In this document: positions 9,592 to 19,278 of the stretch, in pieces
Numbering within the stretch: position 1 is the stretch's first letter
Layout of the letters: the number at the start of each line of letters is the position of its first letter
DNA from: Paraburkholderia ferrariae NBRC 106233
GTDB lineage: Bacteria > Pseudomonadota > Gammaproteobacteria > Burkholderiales > Burkholderiaceae
Direction: 5' to 3'
Assembly: GCF_000685035.1 (NCBI RefSeq)
Contig: NZ_BAYB01000006.1
Span: 87,034-151,033, forward strand
DNA: 64,000 nt
The notes under the pieces: generated by a model
Databases searched by the model: none
Told to the model about the DNA's origin: nothing
Seen by the model: the letters and a program-made list of their open reading frames with translations, nothing else
Program-made: the position numbers and the translations under genes

Positions 9592-10773
9592 ATGACTGAC
9601 ATTGTGATCGTATCGGCCGCACGCACGGCAGTGGGCAAATTCGGCGGCTCGCTCGCGAAGATCCCGGCTCCCGAACTGGGCGCGGTGGTCATCAAGGAAG
9701 CGCTGGCGCGCGCGGGCATCAAGCCCGAGCAGGTGAGCGAAGTGATCATGGGTCAGGTGCTGACGGCCGGCTCGGGCCAGAACGTGGCGCGCCAGGCGGC
9801 GATCAAGGCCGGCTTGCCCGCTTCGGTTCCCGCCATGACGATCAACAAGGTGTGCGGCTCGGGCCTGAAGGCCGTGATGCTCGCGGCGAACGCGATCATC
9901 GCGGGCGACGCCGAGATCGTCGTGGCCGGCGGCCAGGAGAACATGAGCGCGGCGCCGCACGTGCTGCCGGGTTCGCGCGACGGCTTCCGCATGGGCGACG
10001 CGAAGCTCGTCGACACCATGATCGTGGACGGCCTGTGGGACGTGTACAACCAGTACCACATGGGCGTGACGGCGGAAAACGTCGCGAAGGAATTCGGCAT
10101 CACGCGTGAAGAGCAGGACGCGTTCGCCGCGCTCTCGCAGAACAAGGCGGAAGCGGCGCAGAAGGCCGGCCGCTTCGACGACGAAATCGTGCCGGTCGCG
10201 ATTCCGCAGAGGAAGGGCGAGCCGCTCCAGTTCAAGACCGACGAGTTCGTGCGCCACGGCGTGACGGCCGAATCGCTCGCGAGCCTGAAGCCGGCGTTCA
10301 ACAAGGAAGGCACGGTGACGGCGGCGAACGCCTCGGGCCTGAACGACGGCGCGGCCGCGGTGGTCGTGATGTCGGCGAAGAAGGCCGAGGAACTGGGCCT
10401 CAAGCCGCTCGCACGCATCAAGGCGTACTCGAACGCGGGTCTCGATCCGAAGATCATGGGCATGGGCCCGGTGCCGGCGTCGAAGCGCTGCCTCGAACGC
10501 GCGGGCTGGACGCCGCAGGACCTCGATCTCATGGAGATCAACGAAGCCTTCGCGGCGCAGGCGCTCGCCGTGAACAAGCAGATGGGCTGGGACACGTCGA
10601 AGATCAACGTGAACGGCGGCGCGATCGCCATCGGCCACCCGATCGGCGCGTCGGGTTGCCGCGTGCTCGTCACGCTGCTGTACGAGATGCAAAAGCGCGA
10701 CGCGAAGAAGGGCCTCGCCTCGCTGTGCATCGGCGGCGGCATGGGCGTGGCGCTCGCGGTCGAGCGCGCCTGA
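9592..10773 (+). CDS. phaA: Acetyl-CoA acetyltransferase (beta-ketothiolase) PhaA
   Basis: This enzyme condenses two acetyl-CoA to acetoacetyl-CoA, the first step of PHB synthesis. The 393-residue length is that of biosynthetic thiolases. Visible residues are the acylated Cys88 in NKVCGSG, His349 in the [12 protein letters not shown] motif, and Cys379 in [21 protein letters not shown] precedes the ATG and gives a strong ribosome site. It begins 81 bp after phaC with no terminator between them, so both are probably on one transcript. Confidence 0.95.
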   Translation: MTDIVIVSAARTAVGKFGGSLAKIPAPELGAVVIKEALARAGIKPEQVSEVIMGQVLTAGSGQNVARQAAIKAGLPASVPAMTINKVCGSGLKAVMLAANAIIAGDAEIVVAGGQENMSAAPHVLPGSRDGFRMGDAKLVDTMIVDGLWDVYNQYHMGVTAENVAKEFGITREEQDAFAALSQNKAEAAQKAGRFDDEIVPVAIPQRKGEPLQFKTDEFVRHGVTAESLASLKPAFNKEGTVTAANASGLNDGAAAVVVMSAKKAEELGLKPLARIKAYSNAGLDPKIMGMGPVPASKRCLERAGWTPQDLDLMEINEAFAAQALAVNKQMGWDTSKINVNGGAIAIGHPIGASGCRVLVTLLYEMQKRDAKKGLASLCIGGGMGVALAVERA

Positions 10774-10947
10774 GGCAGCGAACGAAGCGGGGCGCCCCGG
10801 GGCGTTGCAGGGCGGCCTGCTTCGGTGCCGCGCGCCGCATGACGGGCGCGGGCGGCACCGGTCCCGTGCGCGAGCGCCGGGACAGAGGAAAGGGCGAGGC
10901 CGGGGCCGTCGTTGGGCGTCCCGGAAAACGATAATGGAGTTGGGTTT

Positions 10948-11688
10948 ATGTCACAGCGTATTGCGTATGTAACGGGCGGCATGGGGGGCATCGGCACCGG
11001 AATTTGCCAGCGCCTCGCGAAGCAGGGCTTCATCGTGGTAGCCGGCTGCGGCCCGAACTCGCCGCGCCGTGTCAAATGGCTGGAAGATCAGAAGGCGCTC
11101 GGTTTCGACTTCGTGGCCTCGGAAGGCAACGTCGGCGACTGGGATTCGACGCGTCAGGCGTTCAACAAGGTCAAGGCCGAAGTGGGCGAGGTCGAAGTGC
11201 TCGTCAATAACGCGGGCATTACGCGCGACGTGGTGTTTCGCAAGATGACGCGCGAAGACTGGACCGCGGTGATCGACACGAACCTCACGAGCCTCTTCAA
11301 CGTGACGAAGCAGGTGATCGACGGCATGGTGGAGCGCGGCTGGGGCCGCATCATCAACATCTCGTCGGTGAATGGACAGAAAGGCCAGTTCGGGCAGACC
11401 AACTACTCGACGGCCAAGGCAGGCATCCACGGCTTCACGATGGCGCTCGCGCAGGAAGTGGCCACCAAGGGCGTGACGGTCAACACCGTCTCGCCGGGCT
11501 ACATCGGCACCGACATGGTGAAGTCGATCCGCCCGGACGTACTGGAGAAGATCGTGGCGACCATTCCCGTGCGGCGCCTTGGCGCCCCCGAGGAAATCGC
11601 CTCGATCGTCGCATGGCTCGCCTCCGACGAATCGGGCTTTGCAACCGGTGCGGACTTCTCGCTGAACGGCGGGTTGCACATGGGCTGA
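10948..11688 (+). CDS. phaB: Acetoacetyl-CoA reductase PhaB
   Basis: PhaB reduces acetoacetyl-CoA to (R)-3-hydroxybutyryl-CoA with NADPH, giving the monomer used by PhaC. It is a 246-residue short-chain dehydrogenase with the cofactor loop TGGMGGIGTG at residues 8-17, NNAG near residue 88, the catalytic Ser in ISSVNGQ and the Y-x-x-x-K pair in NYSTAKAG. The start MSQRIAYVTGG was chosen because it aligns with R. eutropha PhaB (also 246 residues) and GGAG lies just upstream; an in-frame ATG 36 bases earlier is unlikely. The 174-bp gap after phaA holds no obvious gene. Confidence 0.95.
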   Translation: MSQRIAYVTGGMGGIGTGICQRLAKQGFIVVAGCGPNSPRRVKWLEDQKALGFDFVASEGNVGDWDSTRQAFNKVKAEVGEVEVLVNNAGITRDVVFRKMTREDWTAVIDTNLTSLFNVTKQVIDGMVERGWGRIINISSVNGQKGQFGQTNYSTAKAGIHGFTMALAQEVATKGVTVNTVSPGYIGTDMVKSIRPDVLEKIVATIPVRRLGAPEEIASIVAWLASDESGFATGADFSLNGGLHMG

Positions 11689-11832
11689 TCCGGCGCGCCG
11701 CGCGCCTTGCCTTCGGGCGTGCGCGGCACCGCAGGGATCCACACGGACCGCGCGCCTCGCTGCACACCGGGGCAGGCGCCGCATCCGGGCTAGACCGGCG
11801 CGCAGGCGCGGCCGGGCGAACAAGGGCGACAT

Positions 11833-12417
11833 ATGACGACTACAAAGAAAACCGCCGAACGACTGATCAAGAAATATCCGAACCGTCGGCTGTACGACAC
11901 GGAGACGAGCACCTACATCACGTTGACCGATGTGAAGCAACTCGTGCTCGATCAGGAGGAGTTCAAGGTCATCGACGCGAAGACCAACGAGGATCTGACG
12001 CGCAGCATCCTGCTGCAGATCATCCTGGAAGAGGAGAGCGGCGGGCTGCCGATGTTCTCCTCGTCGATGCTGTCGCAGATCATTCGTTTCTACGGCCATG
12101 CGATGCAGGGGATGATGGGGACCTACCTGGAGAAGAACATCCAGGCGTTCATCGACATCCAGAACAAGCTCGCGGACCAGTCGAAGAACCTCTACGAAGG
12201 CAACGCGATGAACCCCGAGGTCTGGTCGCAGTTCATGAACATGCAGGCGCCCATGATGCAGGGCATGATGACCAGCTACATCGAGCAGTCGAAGAACATG
12301 TTCGTCCAGATGCAGGAGCAGATGCAGAACCAGGCGAAGTCGATGTTCAGCAGCTTCCCGTTCAAACCTGCCGCTCCCGCGCAGGGCACGCCCGAGAGCG
12401 AAGACGAGAAGAAGTGA
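11833..12417 (+). CDS. phaR: Polyhydroxyalkanoate synthesis repressor PhaR
   Basis: PhaR represses phasin and PHB genes until it is titrated by the PHB granule. The 194-residue protein starts with the PhaR DNA-binding domain (RLIKKYPNRRLYDTETSTYI), followed by the PHB-accumulation regulatory domain with EEFKVIDAKTNEDLTRSIL. The second half is a Met/Gln-rich amphipathic region, which in the family contacts polymer, and the tail is acidic. It is the fourth gene of the pha cluster and may act on the candidate palindrome upstream of phaC. Confidence 0.93.
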   Translation: MTTTKKTAERLIKKYPNRRLYDTETSTYITLTDVKQLVLDQEEFKVIDAKTNEDLTRSILLQIILEEESGGLPMFSSSMLSQIIRFYGHAMQGMMGTYLEKNIQAFIDIQNKLADQSKNLYEGNAMNPEVWSQFMNMQAPMMQGMMTSYIEQSKNMFVQMQEQMQNQAKSMFSSFPFKPAAPAQGTPESEDEKK

Positions 12418-12602
12418 GCGGGGCGAACGCGGCGGGGTAGCGGCGGCGCGCTCAGCGCACTTGCTCGTGCGCGCGCCCCCGCGCGCGGCCGCCGGCCCGG
12501 CATGCAGGAATGCCGCTCCCGATGACATCCGGGTAAAATGGTGGATTGGCTCGATCTCGCGCGGCGCACTGGCCGCCGGGCGCCCCACATCCGGACGTAC
12601 AC

Positions 12603-13994
12603 GTGAAAAACCCAGTTGAATCAACGACCTCCCGCACTCCTGCTCCGCGTGTGGGGATGGTTTCCCTCGGCTGCCCGAAGGCGCTTGTCGACTCCGAGCA
12701 GATCATCACGCAGCTGCGCGCCGAGGGTTACGAAATCTCCGGCACCTATGACGGCGCCGATCTGGTCGTGGTCAACACTTGCGGTTTCATCGACGAGGCG
12801 GTGCAGGAAAGCCTCGACGCCATCGGCGAAGCGCTGAGCGAGAACGGCAAGGTGATCGTCACGGGTTGTCTCGGCGCGAAGCAGAGCGCGAGCGGCTCGA
12901 ATCTCATCGAGGAAGTCCATCCCAAGGTGCTGGCCGTGACCGGCCCGCACGCGGTGGGCGAAGTCATGCAGGTGGTTCACACGCATCTGCCCAAGCCGCA
13001 CGATCCGTTCGTCGATCTCGTGCCGCCCGCGGGCGTGAAGCTCACGCCGCGCCACTATGCGTACCTGAAGATATCCGAAGGCTGCAACCACCGCTGCACG
13101 TTCTGCATCATCCCGTCGATGCGCGGCGATCTCGTTTCGCGTCCGGTTGCGGAAGTGATGCTCGAGGCCGAAAACCTCTTCAAGTCGGGCGTCAAGGAAC
13201 TGCTCGTCATCTCGCAGGACACGAGCGCCTATGGCGTGGACGTGAAGTACCGCACCGGCTTCTGGAACGGCCGTCCGCTCAAGACCCGCATGAACGATCT
13301 CGTCGGCGCGCTGGGCGAGCTGGCCGCGCAGTATGGCGCCTGGGTGCGCCTGCATTACGTCTATCCGTATCCGAGCGTGGACGAAGTCATTCCGCTCATG
13401 GCCGAAGGCCCGTTCAAGGGTCACGTGCTGCCGTATCTCGACGTGCCGTTCCAGCACGCGCATCCCGAAGTGCTCAAGCGCATGAAGCGCCCCGCGAACG
13501 CGGAGAAGGTGCTCGAGCGCGTGCAGGCCTGGCGCGCGATGTGCCCGGACCTCACGATCCGCAGCACGTTCATCGCGGGCTTTCCGGGCGAGACGGAAGC
13601 GCAGTTCGAAACCCTGCTCGACTTCATCCGCGAGGCGGAGCTCGACCGCGTGGGCTGTTTCGCCTATTCGCCCGTGGAAGGCGCGAGCGCCAACGAACTC
13701 GACGGCGCGTTGCCCGACGAAGTGCGCGAGGAGCGCCGCGCGCGCTTCATGGAAGTGGCCGAGGCCGTGTCCGCGAAGCGCATCCAGCGCAAGGTCGGCA
13801 AGACGCTCAAGGTGCTGATCGACGAGATCAATGTCGATGGCGGCATTGGCCGCACCGCCGCCGACGCGCCCGAGATCGACGGCGTGGTCTACGTCGCGCC
13901 GGCCACCAAGGCGTCGAAACGCTACAAGGTCGGCGACTTCGTCTCGGTGAAGATCACCGGCGCGGACGGGCACGATCTCTGGGGCGAGGTCTGA
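12603..13994 (+). CDS. rimO: Ribosomal protein S12 methylthiotransferase RimO
   Basis: RimO adds a methylthio group to an Asp of ribosomal protein S12 by radical-SAM chemistry. The order of parts fits: an N-terminal UPF0004 domain with three cluster Cys ([28 protein letters not shown]), the radical SAM motif CNHRCTFC, and a C-terminal TRAM domain ending in DLWGEV. I start it at GTG 12603 (463 residues), which gives the usual short leader before [11 protein letters not shown]. No strong ribosome site is seen, and in-frame TTG 12546 is an alternative. The sugar kinase begins five bases after the stop. Confidence 0.92.
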   Translation: MKNPVESTTSRTPAPRVGMVSLGCPKALVDSEQIITQLRAEGYEISGTYDGADLVVVNTCGFIDEAVQESLDAIGEALSENGKVIVTGCLGAKQSASGSNLIEEVHPKVLAVTGPHAVGEVMQVVHTHLPKPHDPFVDLVPPAGVKLTPRHYAYLKISEGCNHRCTFCIIPSMRGDLVSRPVAEVMLEAENLFKSGVKELLVISQDTSAYGVDVKYRTGFWNGRPLKTRMNDLVGALGELAAQYGAWVRLHYVYPYPSVDEVIPLMAEGPFKGHVLPYLDVPFQHAHPEVLKRMKRPANAEKVLERVQAWRAMCPDLTIRSTFIAGFPGETEAQFETLLDFIREAELDRVGCFAYSPVEGASANELDGALPDEVREERRARFMEVAEAVSAKRIQRKVGKTLKVLIDEINVDGGIGRTAADAPEIDGVVYVAPATKASKRYKVGDFVSVKITGADGHDLWGEV

Positions 13995-13999
13995 GCCGC

Positions 14000-14926
14000 A
14001 TGAGCGAAGCCGCGCCGCAAGTCCTCGCGTTCGGCGAGGCGATGGTCGAATTCAATCAGGCGTCCCAGGACAAGCCCGAGTACCTGCAGGGCTTCGGCGG
14101 CGATACGTCGAACTTCTGCATTGCCGCCGCGCGCCAGGGCGTGCGCACGGGCTTCGTCTCCGCCGTGGGCGAGGACCCGTTCGGGCGCCTCCTGCTCGAT
14201 CTGTGGGCGCGCGAGGGCGTCGATACCGCTACCGTGCGCCTCGACGCAGCGGCACCCACCGGCGTTTATTTCGTCTCGCACGGCCCGAACGGGCATGCGT
14301 TCGACTATCTGCGCGCGGGCTCGGCGGCAAGCCGCTACGCGCCGCGCGATTTGCCGCGCGAAGCACTCGCGGCGGCGCGCGTGCTGCATCTTTCCGGCAT
14401 CAGCGTGGCGATCAGCAACACGGCCTGCGACGCAGCGTTTGCCGCGATCGATCTCGTGCATGCGGGCGGCGGCCAGGTGAGCTTCGATACGAACCTGCGG
14501 CTCAAGCTCTGGCCGCTGCCGCGCGCGCGGGCCGTGATGAGCGAAGTGCTGCGCGCCACCGACATCTGCCTGCCGAGCTGGGACGACGTGACGGCGCTCA
14601 CGGGGCTCGACGACCGCGATGCGATCGTCGACTGGCTGCTCGCGCGCGGGCCGCGCGTGGTGGCCCTGAAGCTCGGCAAGGAGGGCGCCTATGTGGCGAC
14701 CGCCGGCGAGCGGCGTCTCGTGCCGGGCCGCGCGGTCGCGGCGGTCGATGCGACGGGGGCGGGCGACTGCTTCGGCGGCGCATTCATCGCGCGCCTCGTG
14801 TCGGGCGACGACCCGTTCGCGGCGGCGCGTTACGCGAATACGGCGGCGGCACTTTCGACGCTGGGCTTTGGCGCCGTTGCGCCGATTCCGCGTCGCGAGG
14901 CGGTCGAAGCCATGCTGGCCGCGTAA
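14000..14926 (+). CDS. kdgK: 2-dehydro-3-deoxygluconokinase-type sugar kinase (PfkB family)
   Basis: The 308-residue protein is a ribokinase/PfkB-fold kinase. It has the first signature GGDTSNFCIAAARQG near residue 33 and the second, DATGAGDCFGGAF, near residue 251, whose Asp is the catalytic base and whose Gly-rich loop binds ATP. The RAGSAASR stretch is typical of KDG kinases, which phosphorylate 2-keto-3-deoxygluconate for the Entner-Doudoroff-like route. Substrate choice from sequence is tentative, since fructokinases and adenosine kinases share the fold. It starts five bases after rimO and is probably co-transcribed. Confidence 0.8.
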   Translation: MSEAAPQVLAFGEAMVEFNQASQDKPEYLQGFGGDTSNFCIAAARQGVRTGFVSAVGEDPFGRLLLDLWAREGVDTATVRLDAAAPTGVYFVSHGPNGHAFDYLRAGSAASRYAPRDLPREALAAARVLHLSGISVAISNTACDAAFAAIDLVHAGGGQVSFDTNLRLKLWPLPRARAVMSEVLRATDICLPSWDDVTALTGLDDRDAIVDWLLARGPRVVALKLGKEGAYVATAGERRLVPGRAVAAVDATGAGDCFGGAFIARLVSGDDPFAAARYANTAAALSTLGFGAVAPIPRREAVEAMLAA

Positions 14927-14978
14927 GCGGCCACCAGGTCGCCGTCCGGCGCACGGCTCACTCGAAGGTAGGAAACCG

Positions 14979-15581
14979 ATGGAAAACTCGACCTTGAAGC
15001 AAGGGATCGCCGCTACGCGCGGCATGCGCCGGATGGCTTGCGCGCTCGCCGTGGCGGCGTTTGCCCTGCCTTTGTCCGCACGCGCGCAGAACGCGGTTGA
15101 CCCCGTGAAAGCACTGGCCGCGCCGCCGCCGATCTCGTTGCCGCTCAAGCCGAACCCCGAATTCGCGCAGTTTCCGCGCTATGTGGGCATGCTCGGCAAG
15201 CGGCAGATCGTGATGCGGCTCGGACCGAAGACCGACGACCCGAGCGGCGTGCACGGCGAGTATCAATTCACCGACACGGGCGAGGTCATCCTGATCGCGG
15301 GCGACCGCGAGGGCACGACGCTCGAAGGCGAGGAGTCGAACGACGGCACGCACATCACCGGCAACTGGGTGGGGACGTTCTCGCCCGACGGCACGGTGTC
15401 GGGCGAGCGCATGGAAGTGGACGATTCCAACCCGGTCGATTTCGAGCTGAAGCCGCTTGCGGCCGGGCAGCCGGTGCCGGCACCGACACCGGCTGCCGCC
15501 GCGGCGCCTGCGGCGGCTCCCTCGGCACCCGCGGGCGCCCAGCCCGTGGGCGGCGTCAGCAATCTCACCACCGGTCAATAG
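14979..15581 (+). CDS. Exported protein of unknown function with Pro/Ala-rich tail
   Basis: This 200-residue protein was not recognised. The ATG has AAGGTAGGAAA upstream, a strong ribosome site. A signal peptide is evident: a positive start, a hydrophobic stretch (ACALAVAAFALPL) and the cleavage-like SARAQ near residue 37. The mature part has short Gly/Asp/Thr-rich segments resembling beta-strands (TDTGEVILIAGDREGTTL and HITGNWVGTFSPDG). The last 40 residues are Pro/Ala-rich and end in SNLTTGQ. No catalytic motif is visible. It is in the same direction as kdgK and metC. Confidence 0.75.
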   Translation: MENSTLKQGIAATRGMRRMACALAVAAFALPLSARAQNAVDPVKALAAPPPISLPLKPNPEFAQFPRYVGMLGKRQIVMRLGPKTDDPSGVHGEYQFTDTGEVILIAGDREGTTLEGEESNDGTHITGNWVGTFSPDGTVSGERMEVDDSNPVDFELKPLAAGQPVPAPTPAAAAAPAAAPSAPAGAQPVGGVSNLTTGQ

Positions 15582-15614
15582 CCCGCCAACAGCCTGCCAA
15601 CAACAGCCTGCCAA

Positions 15615-16799
15615 ATGAACAAAACCGACTCCAGCCGCGCGTTGCAGACGCGCATTCTCCATCCAGAAGGCGAGATCACGCCGGGTTTCGAGTCCTTTGC
15701 CGCGCCCGTCACGCGCGCCTCGACCGTGGTCTTTCCCGATCTGGCGACGCTGCGCGCGCTCGACTGGCGCGACGATGCGCAATGGCGCTACGGCCTGCAT
15801 GCGACGCCGACCTCGGCGATGCTGGCCGGGCGGCTCGCGGCTATCGAAGGCGGCGAGCACGTGCTGCTGCAGCCTTCGGGGCTCTCCGCGATCTCGAACG
15901 TGTATTTCGGCCTCGTGAAAGCGGGCGACGACGTGCTGATTCCCGACAACGCCTATTCGCCGAACCGCGAGCATGGCGATTGGCTCGCACGCGACTTCGG
16001 CGTGACGGCACGCTATTACGATCCGCTGATCGGCGCGGGCATCGCTTCGCTGATCCAGCCCAACACGCGGCTGATCTGGATCGAAGCGCCGGGCTCCGTC
16101 ACGATGGAAGTGCCCGACGTGCGCGCGATCACCGCGGCGGCGCGGGCGCGCAACGTGGTGACGGCGATCGACAACACGTATTCGGCGGGGCTCGCGTTCA
16201 AGCCCTTCGAGCACGGTGTCGATATCTCGGTGCAGGCGCTCACGAAATACCAGTCGGGCGGCAGCGACGTGCTGATGGGGGCGACGATCACGCGCGAGCG
16301 CGACGTGTATCTGAAGCTCAAGCAGGCGCGCATGCGCCTTGGCATCGGCGTGTCGGCGGACGATTGCTCGCTCGTGCTGCGCGCGCTGCCGAGCATGAAG
16401 GCGCGCTTCGAAGCCCACGACCGCAGCGCATTGGCGCTCGCGAGCTGGCTCAAGACGCGCGGCGAAATCGCGGCGATGCTGCACCCCGCGTTCGAAGATT
16501 GCCCCGGCCACGCCGAATTCAAGCGCGACTTCACGGGCGCGGGCGGCCTCTTTTCCGTGGTGTTCCAGGAACGCTACAGCCCGGAGCAGATCGATACGTT
16601 CTGCGAATCGCTCGAACTTTTCGCGCTGGGCTGGAGCTGGGGCGGGGCGCACAGCCTCGTGATGCCTTACCACATCGATTCGATGCGCACGGCCTCGCGC
16701 TGGCCGCATCGCGGCACGCTGGTGCGCTTCTACGTCGGTCTCGAAGACGAAGCCGACCTGCGTGCCGACATCGAGCAGGCGCTCGCGAAGCTGGCCTGA
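15615..16799 (+). CDS. metC: Cystathionine beta-lyase MetC (Cys/Met PLP-dependent enzyme)
   Basis: The 394-residue protein is a fold-type I PLP enzyme of the Cys/Met metabolism family. Visible features are the Y-x-L-H start of the PLP region (RYGLHATPTSAM), the LLQPSGLSAI motif, and an Asp of AIDNTYSAG that contacts the pyridine nitrogen. The Schiff-base Lys211 lies in ALTKYQSGGSDVLMG. The length and the TKYQSGGSD variant are those of bacterial MetC, which cleaves cystathionine to homocysteine, pyruvate and ammonia in methionine synthesis. Related gamma-lyases cannot be fully excluded. It converges with serB; the 64-bp gap holds a 7-bp GC-rich hairpin (16816-16837) without a T-run. Confidence 0.87.
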   Translation: MNKTDSSRALQTRILHPEGEITPGFESFAAPVTRASTVVFPDLATLRALDWRDDAQWRYGLHATPTSAMLAGRLAAIEGGEHVLLQPSGLSAISNVYFGLVKAGDDVLIPDNAYSPNREHGDWLARDFGVTARYYDPLIGAGIASLIQPNTRLIWIEAPGSVTMEVPDVRAITAAARARNVVTAIDNTYSAGLAFKPFEHGVDISVQALTKYQSGGSDVLMGATITRERDVYLKLKQARMRLGIGVSADDCSLVLRALPSMKARFEAHDRSALALASWLKTRGEIAAMLHPAFEDCPGHAEFKRDFTGAGGLFSVVFQERYSPEQIDTFCESLELFALGWSWGGAHSLVMPYHIDSMRTASRWPHRGTLVRFYVGLEDEADLRADIEQALAKLA

Positions 16800-16863
16800 T
16801 CGTTGTCCGATGCCCGCCGGGCACCTCTACGCCCGGCGCGCGCCCGCAGTCTGGAAATGCCGG

Positions 16864-17703
16864 TCAGAGCAGCCGCAGCAAGCCGTCGAGCCCGACGAAG
16901 TTGAACGCCACGCTCGCGGCTTCGCGCACCACCGGTTTCGCGCGAAACGCCACCGAAAGGCCGGCTTCGGCCATCATCTTCAGATCGTTCGAGCCGTCGC
17001 CCATCGCAATCGCGCGGCGCGGCTCGATGCCGAGCTGCGCGCAGGTTTGCACGAGCGTGCGGGCCTTCACGTCGGCGTTGACGATCTCGCCGCTCACGCG
17101 GCCTGTCAGCTTGCCATCGACGATTTCGAGCGTGTTCGCGTGCGTGTAGTCGAGCCCGAGGCGCGCCTTCAGGCGCTCCGTGAAGAACGTGAAGCCGCCG
17201 GAGACCAGCAGCGTCTTCAGGCCGGCCGCCTTCGCGCCTGCCAGCATCTGTTCGGCGCCCGGCGAGAGTTGCAGGCGCTCTTCGTACACGCGTTCGAGCG
17301 CGCCGGCGTCGAGCCCCTTGAGCAGCGCCACGCGGCGTGTGAGGCTTTCGTTGAAATCCTTGATCTCGCCGCGCATCGACGCTTCGGTAATCGCCGCGAC
17401 CTCGGCTTTGAGGCCGCAGAAGTCGGCGATCTCGTCGATGCATTCGATCGTGATGAGCGTCGAGTCCATGTCCATCGCAACGAGGCCGAAGTCGGCGAGC
17501 GTGCGGCCCGCTTCGACGAACGCGTAGTCGAGCCGGTGCGTGCCGCAATACACGTCGAGGTCGGCGCGCTGGCCCGGCACGGCGTCGTCGATGCGCAGGG
17601 CGTAGTCGTCGAGCGGCGTGAGGCGGCTGCCGCGCGCGAGCGCGAGAAGCGGCTTGTGGTGGACGGCAGGCAGCGGGGCGGGGCTCTGGATGACGAGATT
17701 CAT
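16864..17703 (-). CDS. serB: Phosphoserine phosphatase SerB
   Basis: SerB dephosphorylates phosphoserine in the last step of serine synthesis. The protein is a HAD hydrolase of 279 residues. Motif I is DMDSTLI with Asp78 and Asp80 (nucleophile and acid), motif II is SGGFTFF, and motif III is GDGSNDLKMM. An N-terminal domain of about 70 residues precedes it, as in other proteobacterial SerB. The start MNLVIQSPAP was chosen as the first Met of family-like sequence; upstream in-frame sequence is arginine-rich and improbable. No clear ribosome site is seen. Confidence 0.92.
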   Translation of the reverse strand: MNLVIQSPAPLPAVHHKPLLALARGSRLTPLDDYALRIDDAVPGQRADLDVYCGTHRLDYAFVEAGRTLADFGLVAMDMDSTLITIECIDEIADFCGLKAEVAAITEASMRGEIKDFNESLTRRVALLKGLDAGALERVYEERLQLSPGAEQMLAGAKAAGLKTLLVSGGFTFFTERLKARLGLDYTHANTLEIVDGKLTGRVSGEIVNADVKARTLVQTCAQLGIEPRRAIAMGDGSNDLKMMAEAGLSVAFRAKPVVREAASVAFNFVGLDGLLRLL

Positions 17704-18005
17704 GTCGTGGGTGGGCAGCGGACGAAGGCGCCGCGCCCGGATGCGCGGCAAACCGCAACATTGTAACTGCTCGAAGCGGGCGTCCGGCCGGGTGCCTGAG
17801 GCCCGGGGCTTTCGGTTGTGCGGCGCAGTGGCACGCGATCCGTCCCGCTGCACACCTTTGCGCGACGAAAGCTTGCGTTCGTTGCACAATGAAAGCTCGC
17901 GCGGCGGTCCGACGGGGGGCGGCTGCCGCATGCCGTCAACCGCACGCGCCGCGACTCGCGTCGCGCGGCGCGTCACGTGCGCCTCGCTGCGCGAGGGGAA
18001 CCGGT

Positions 18006-19094
18006 ATGCAGGACGCTCCCAAACCCCAACATTCGACCGCCGGGCGGGCGCCGCGCCGCGCGCGGCAAGCGGCAGCAGCGGATCCGGCCGTCGCGCCCCG
18101 CGCGGCCTCTCCGGCTCCATCGCCGCGAGCGGCCGGCTCGCCGCGCAAGCCGCGTTCGACCCGGCATCTCGCCGATCCCGGGGGCGATGCCGAAATCGCC
18201 GGTGTCGCGATCACGAGTCCCCGGCGGGTCATCGATCCCACCAGCGGCATCCACAAGCTCGATCTCGTGCGCTATTACGAGCGCGCCGCGCGCTGGCTGC
18301 TGCCGCATCTGCAAGGGCGGCCGGTTTCGCTCGTGCGTGCGCCGCGCGGCCTGGCCGGCGAGATGTTCTTCCAGCGCCATAACGGCCGCGCGCCGATTCC
18401 GGGCGTGACCCAGCACGAAGGCCTCGATCCGGGCCATCCGCCGCTCATCACGATCGATACGCTCGAGGCATTGATCGGCGCGGCGCAGCGGGACGTTATC
18501 GAACTGCACACGTGGAATGCGCAGGTCCCGGACATCGAACAGCCCGACCGCGTGGTGTTCGATCTCGACCCCGATCCGGCGCTGGGCTGGGACCGCATGA
18601 TCGAGGCGGCCGAGATGACGCGCGACTTGCTGCGCGAGCTCGGTCTTGCATCGTTCTGCAAGACGAGCGGCGGCAAGGGGCTGCATGTCGTCGTGCCGCT
18701 CGTGCCGCTTGCGCCCGATTCCGGCTGGGCCGACGCGAAAGCGTTCGCGCGCGCCGTGGCGCAGCATCTGGCCGCGTGCGCGCCAACCCAGATCACGGCG
18801 CACATGGGACCCGAGCATCGCAAGAAGCGCATCTTCGTCGATTACCTGCGCAACGCGCGCGGCGCCAGCACGGCAGTTGCTTATGGCGTGCGCGCGCGGG
18901 CGGGGATGGGCGTGTCGGTGCCGCTTGCCTGGGACGAGCTTGGCGCGACCACGGGCGGCGCGCAGTGGACGCTGCACAACATCGACGAGCGCTTTGCCGC
19001 CCTCGCAGGCATCGATCCGTGGGCCGGTTATGCGCAGTCGAAGCAGCGCGTGACGGCCGGGCTGACGATCGGGCTGGAGGAGCGGAGCAGGTAG
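18006..19094 (+). CDS. Stand-alone LigD-type polymerase/primase domain protein
   Basis: The protein of 362 residues has a basic, Ala/Pro-rich leader of about 55 residues and then one complete domain of the LigD polymerase type (archaeo-eukaryotic primase superfamily). The domain starts with the pattern V-x-I-T-x-P-x-R-V-I-D. It carries the metal-binding DLDPDP, the KTSGGKGLHVVVPL motif II and the FVDYLRN motif III with its Asp. LigD enzymes also carry ligase and phosphoesterase domains for non-homologous end joining, and neither is encoded here or next door. No Ku gene is in the window. The role may be repair synthesis or primer extension. An in-frame ATG at 17889 is less likely. Confidence 0.8.
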   Translation: MQDAPKPQHSTAGRAPRRARQAAAADPAVAPRAASPAPSPRAAGSPRKPRSTRHLADPGGDAEIAGVAITSPRRVIDPTSGIHKLDLVRYYERAARWLLPHLQGRPVSLVRAPRGLAGEMFFQRHNGRAPIPGVTQHEGLDPGHPPLITIDTLEALIGAAQRDVIELHTWNAQVPDIEQPDRVVFDLDPDPALGWDRMIEAAEMTRDLLRELGLASFCKTSGGKGLHVVVPLVPLAPDSGWADAKAFARAVAQHLAACAPTQITAHMGPEHRKKRIFVDYLRNARGASTAVAYGVRARAGMGVSVPLAWDELGATTGGAQWTLHNIDERFAALAGIDPWAGYAQSKQRVTAGLTIGLEERSR

Positions 19095-19278
19095 GGGTAC
19101 TGAGCGTGCTTCGCTGCTGCGCCTGCAAAAGCAGTGTGATGGCAAGCGGGATAAAACCTGGTCGGCGGGGTGCGAACCTTCGGCGCACGGCGTGCGCCGG
19201 CGAGCTAGACTAGGTGGAAGACCCACCGCCGCGTGCCGCAGCTTGCAGTGCGCGGCGGCCCCCGTCAGGAGGTGACGC

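Noticed and set aside
7927..10692. A 921-codon open frame on the minus strand, antisense to phaC and phaA
   Set aside because: It is Arg/His/Ala-rich, shows no known domain, and lies antisense to two well-supported genes; such frames arise from high-GC codon use.
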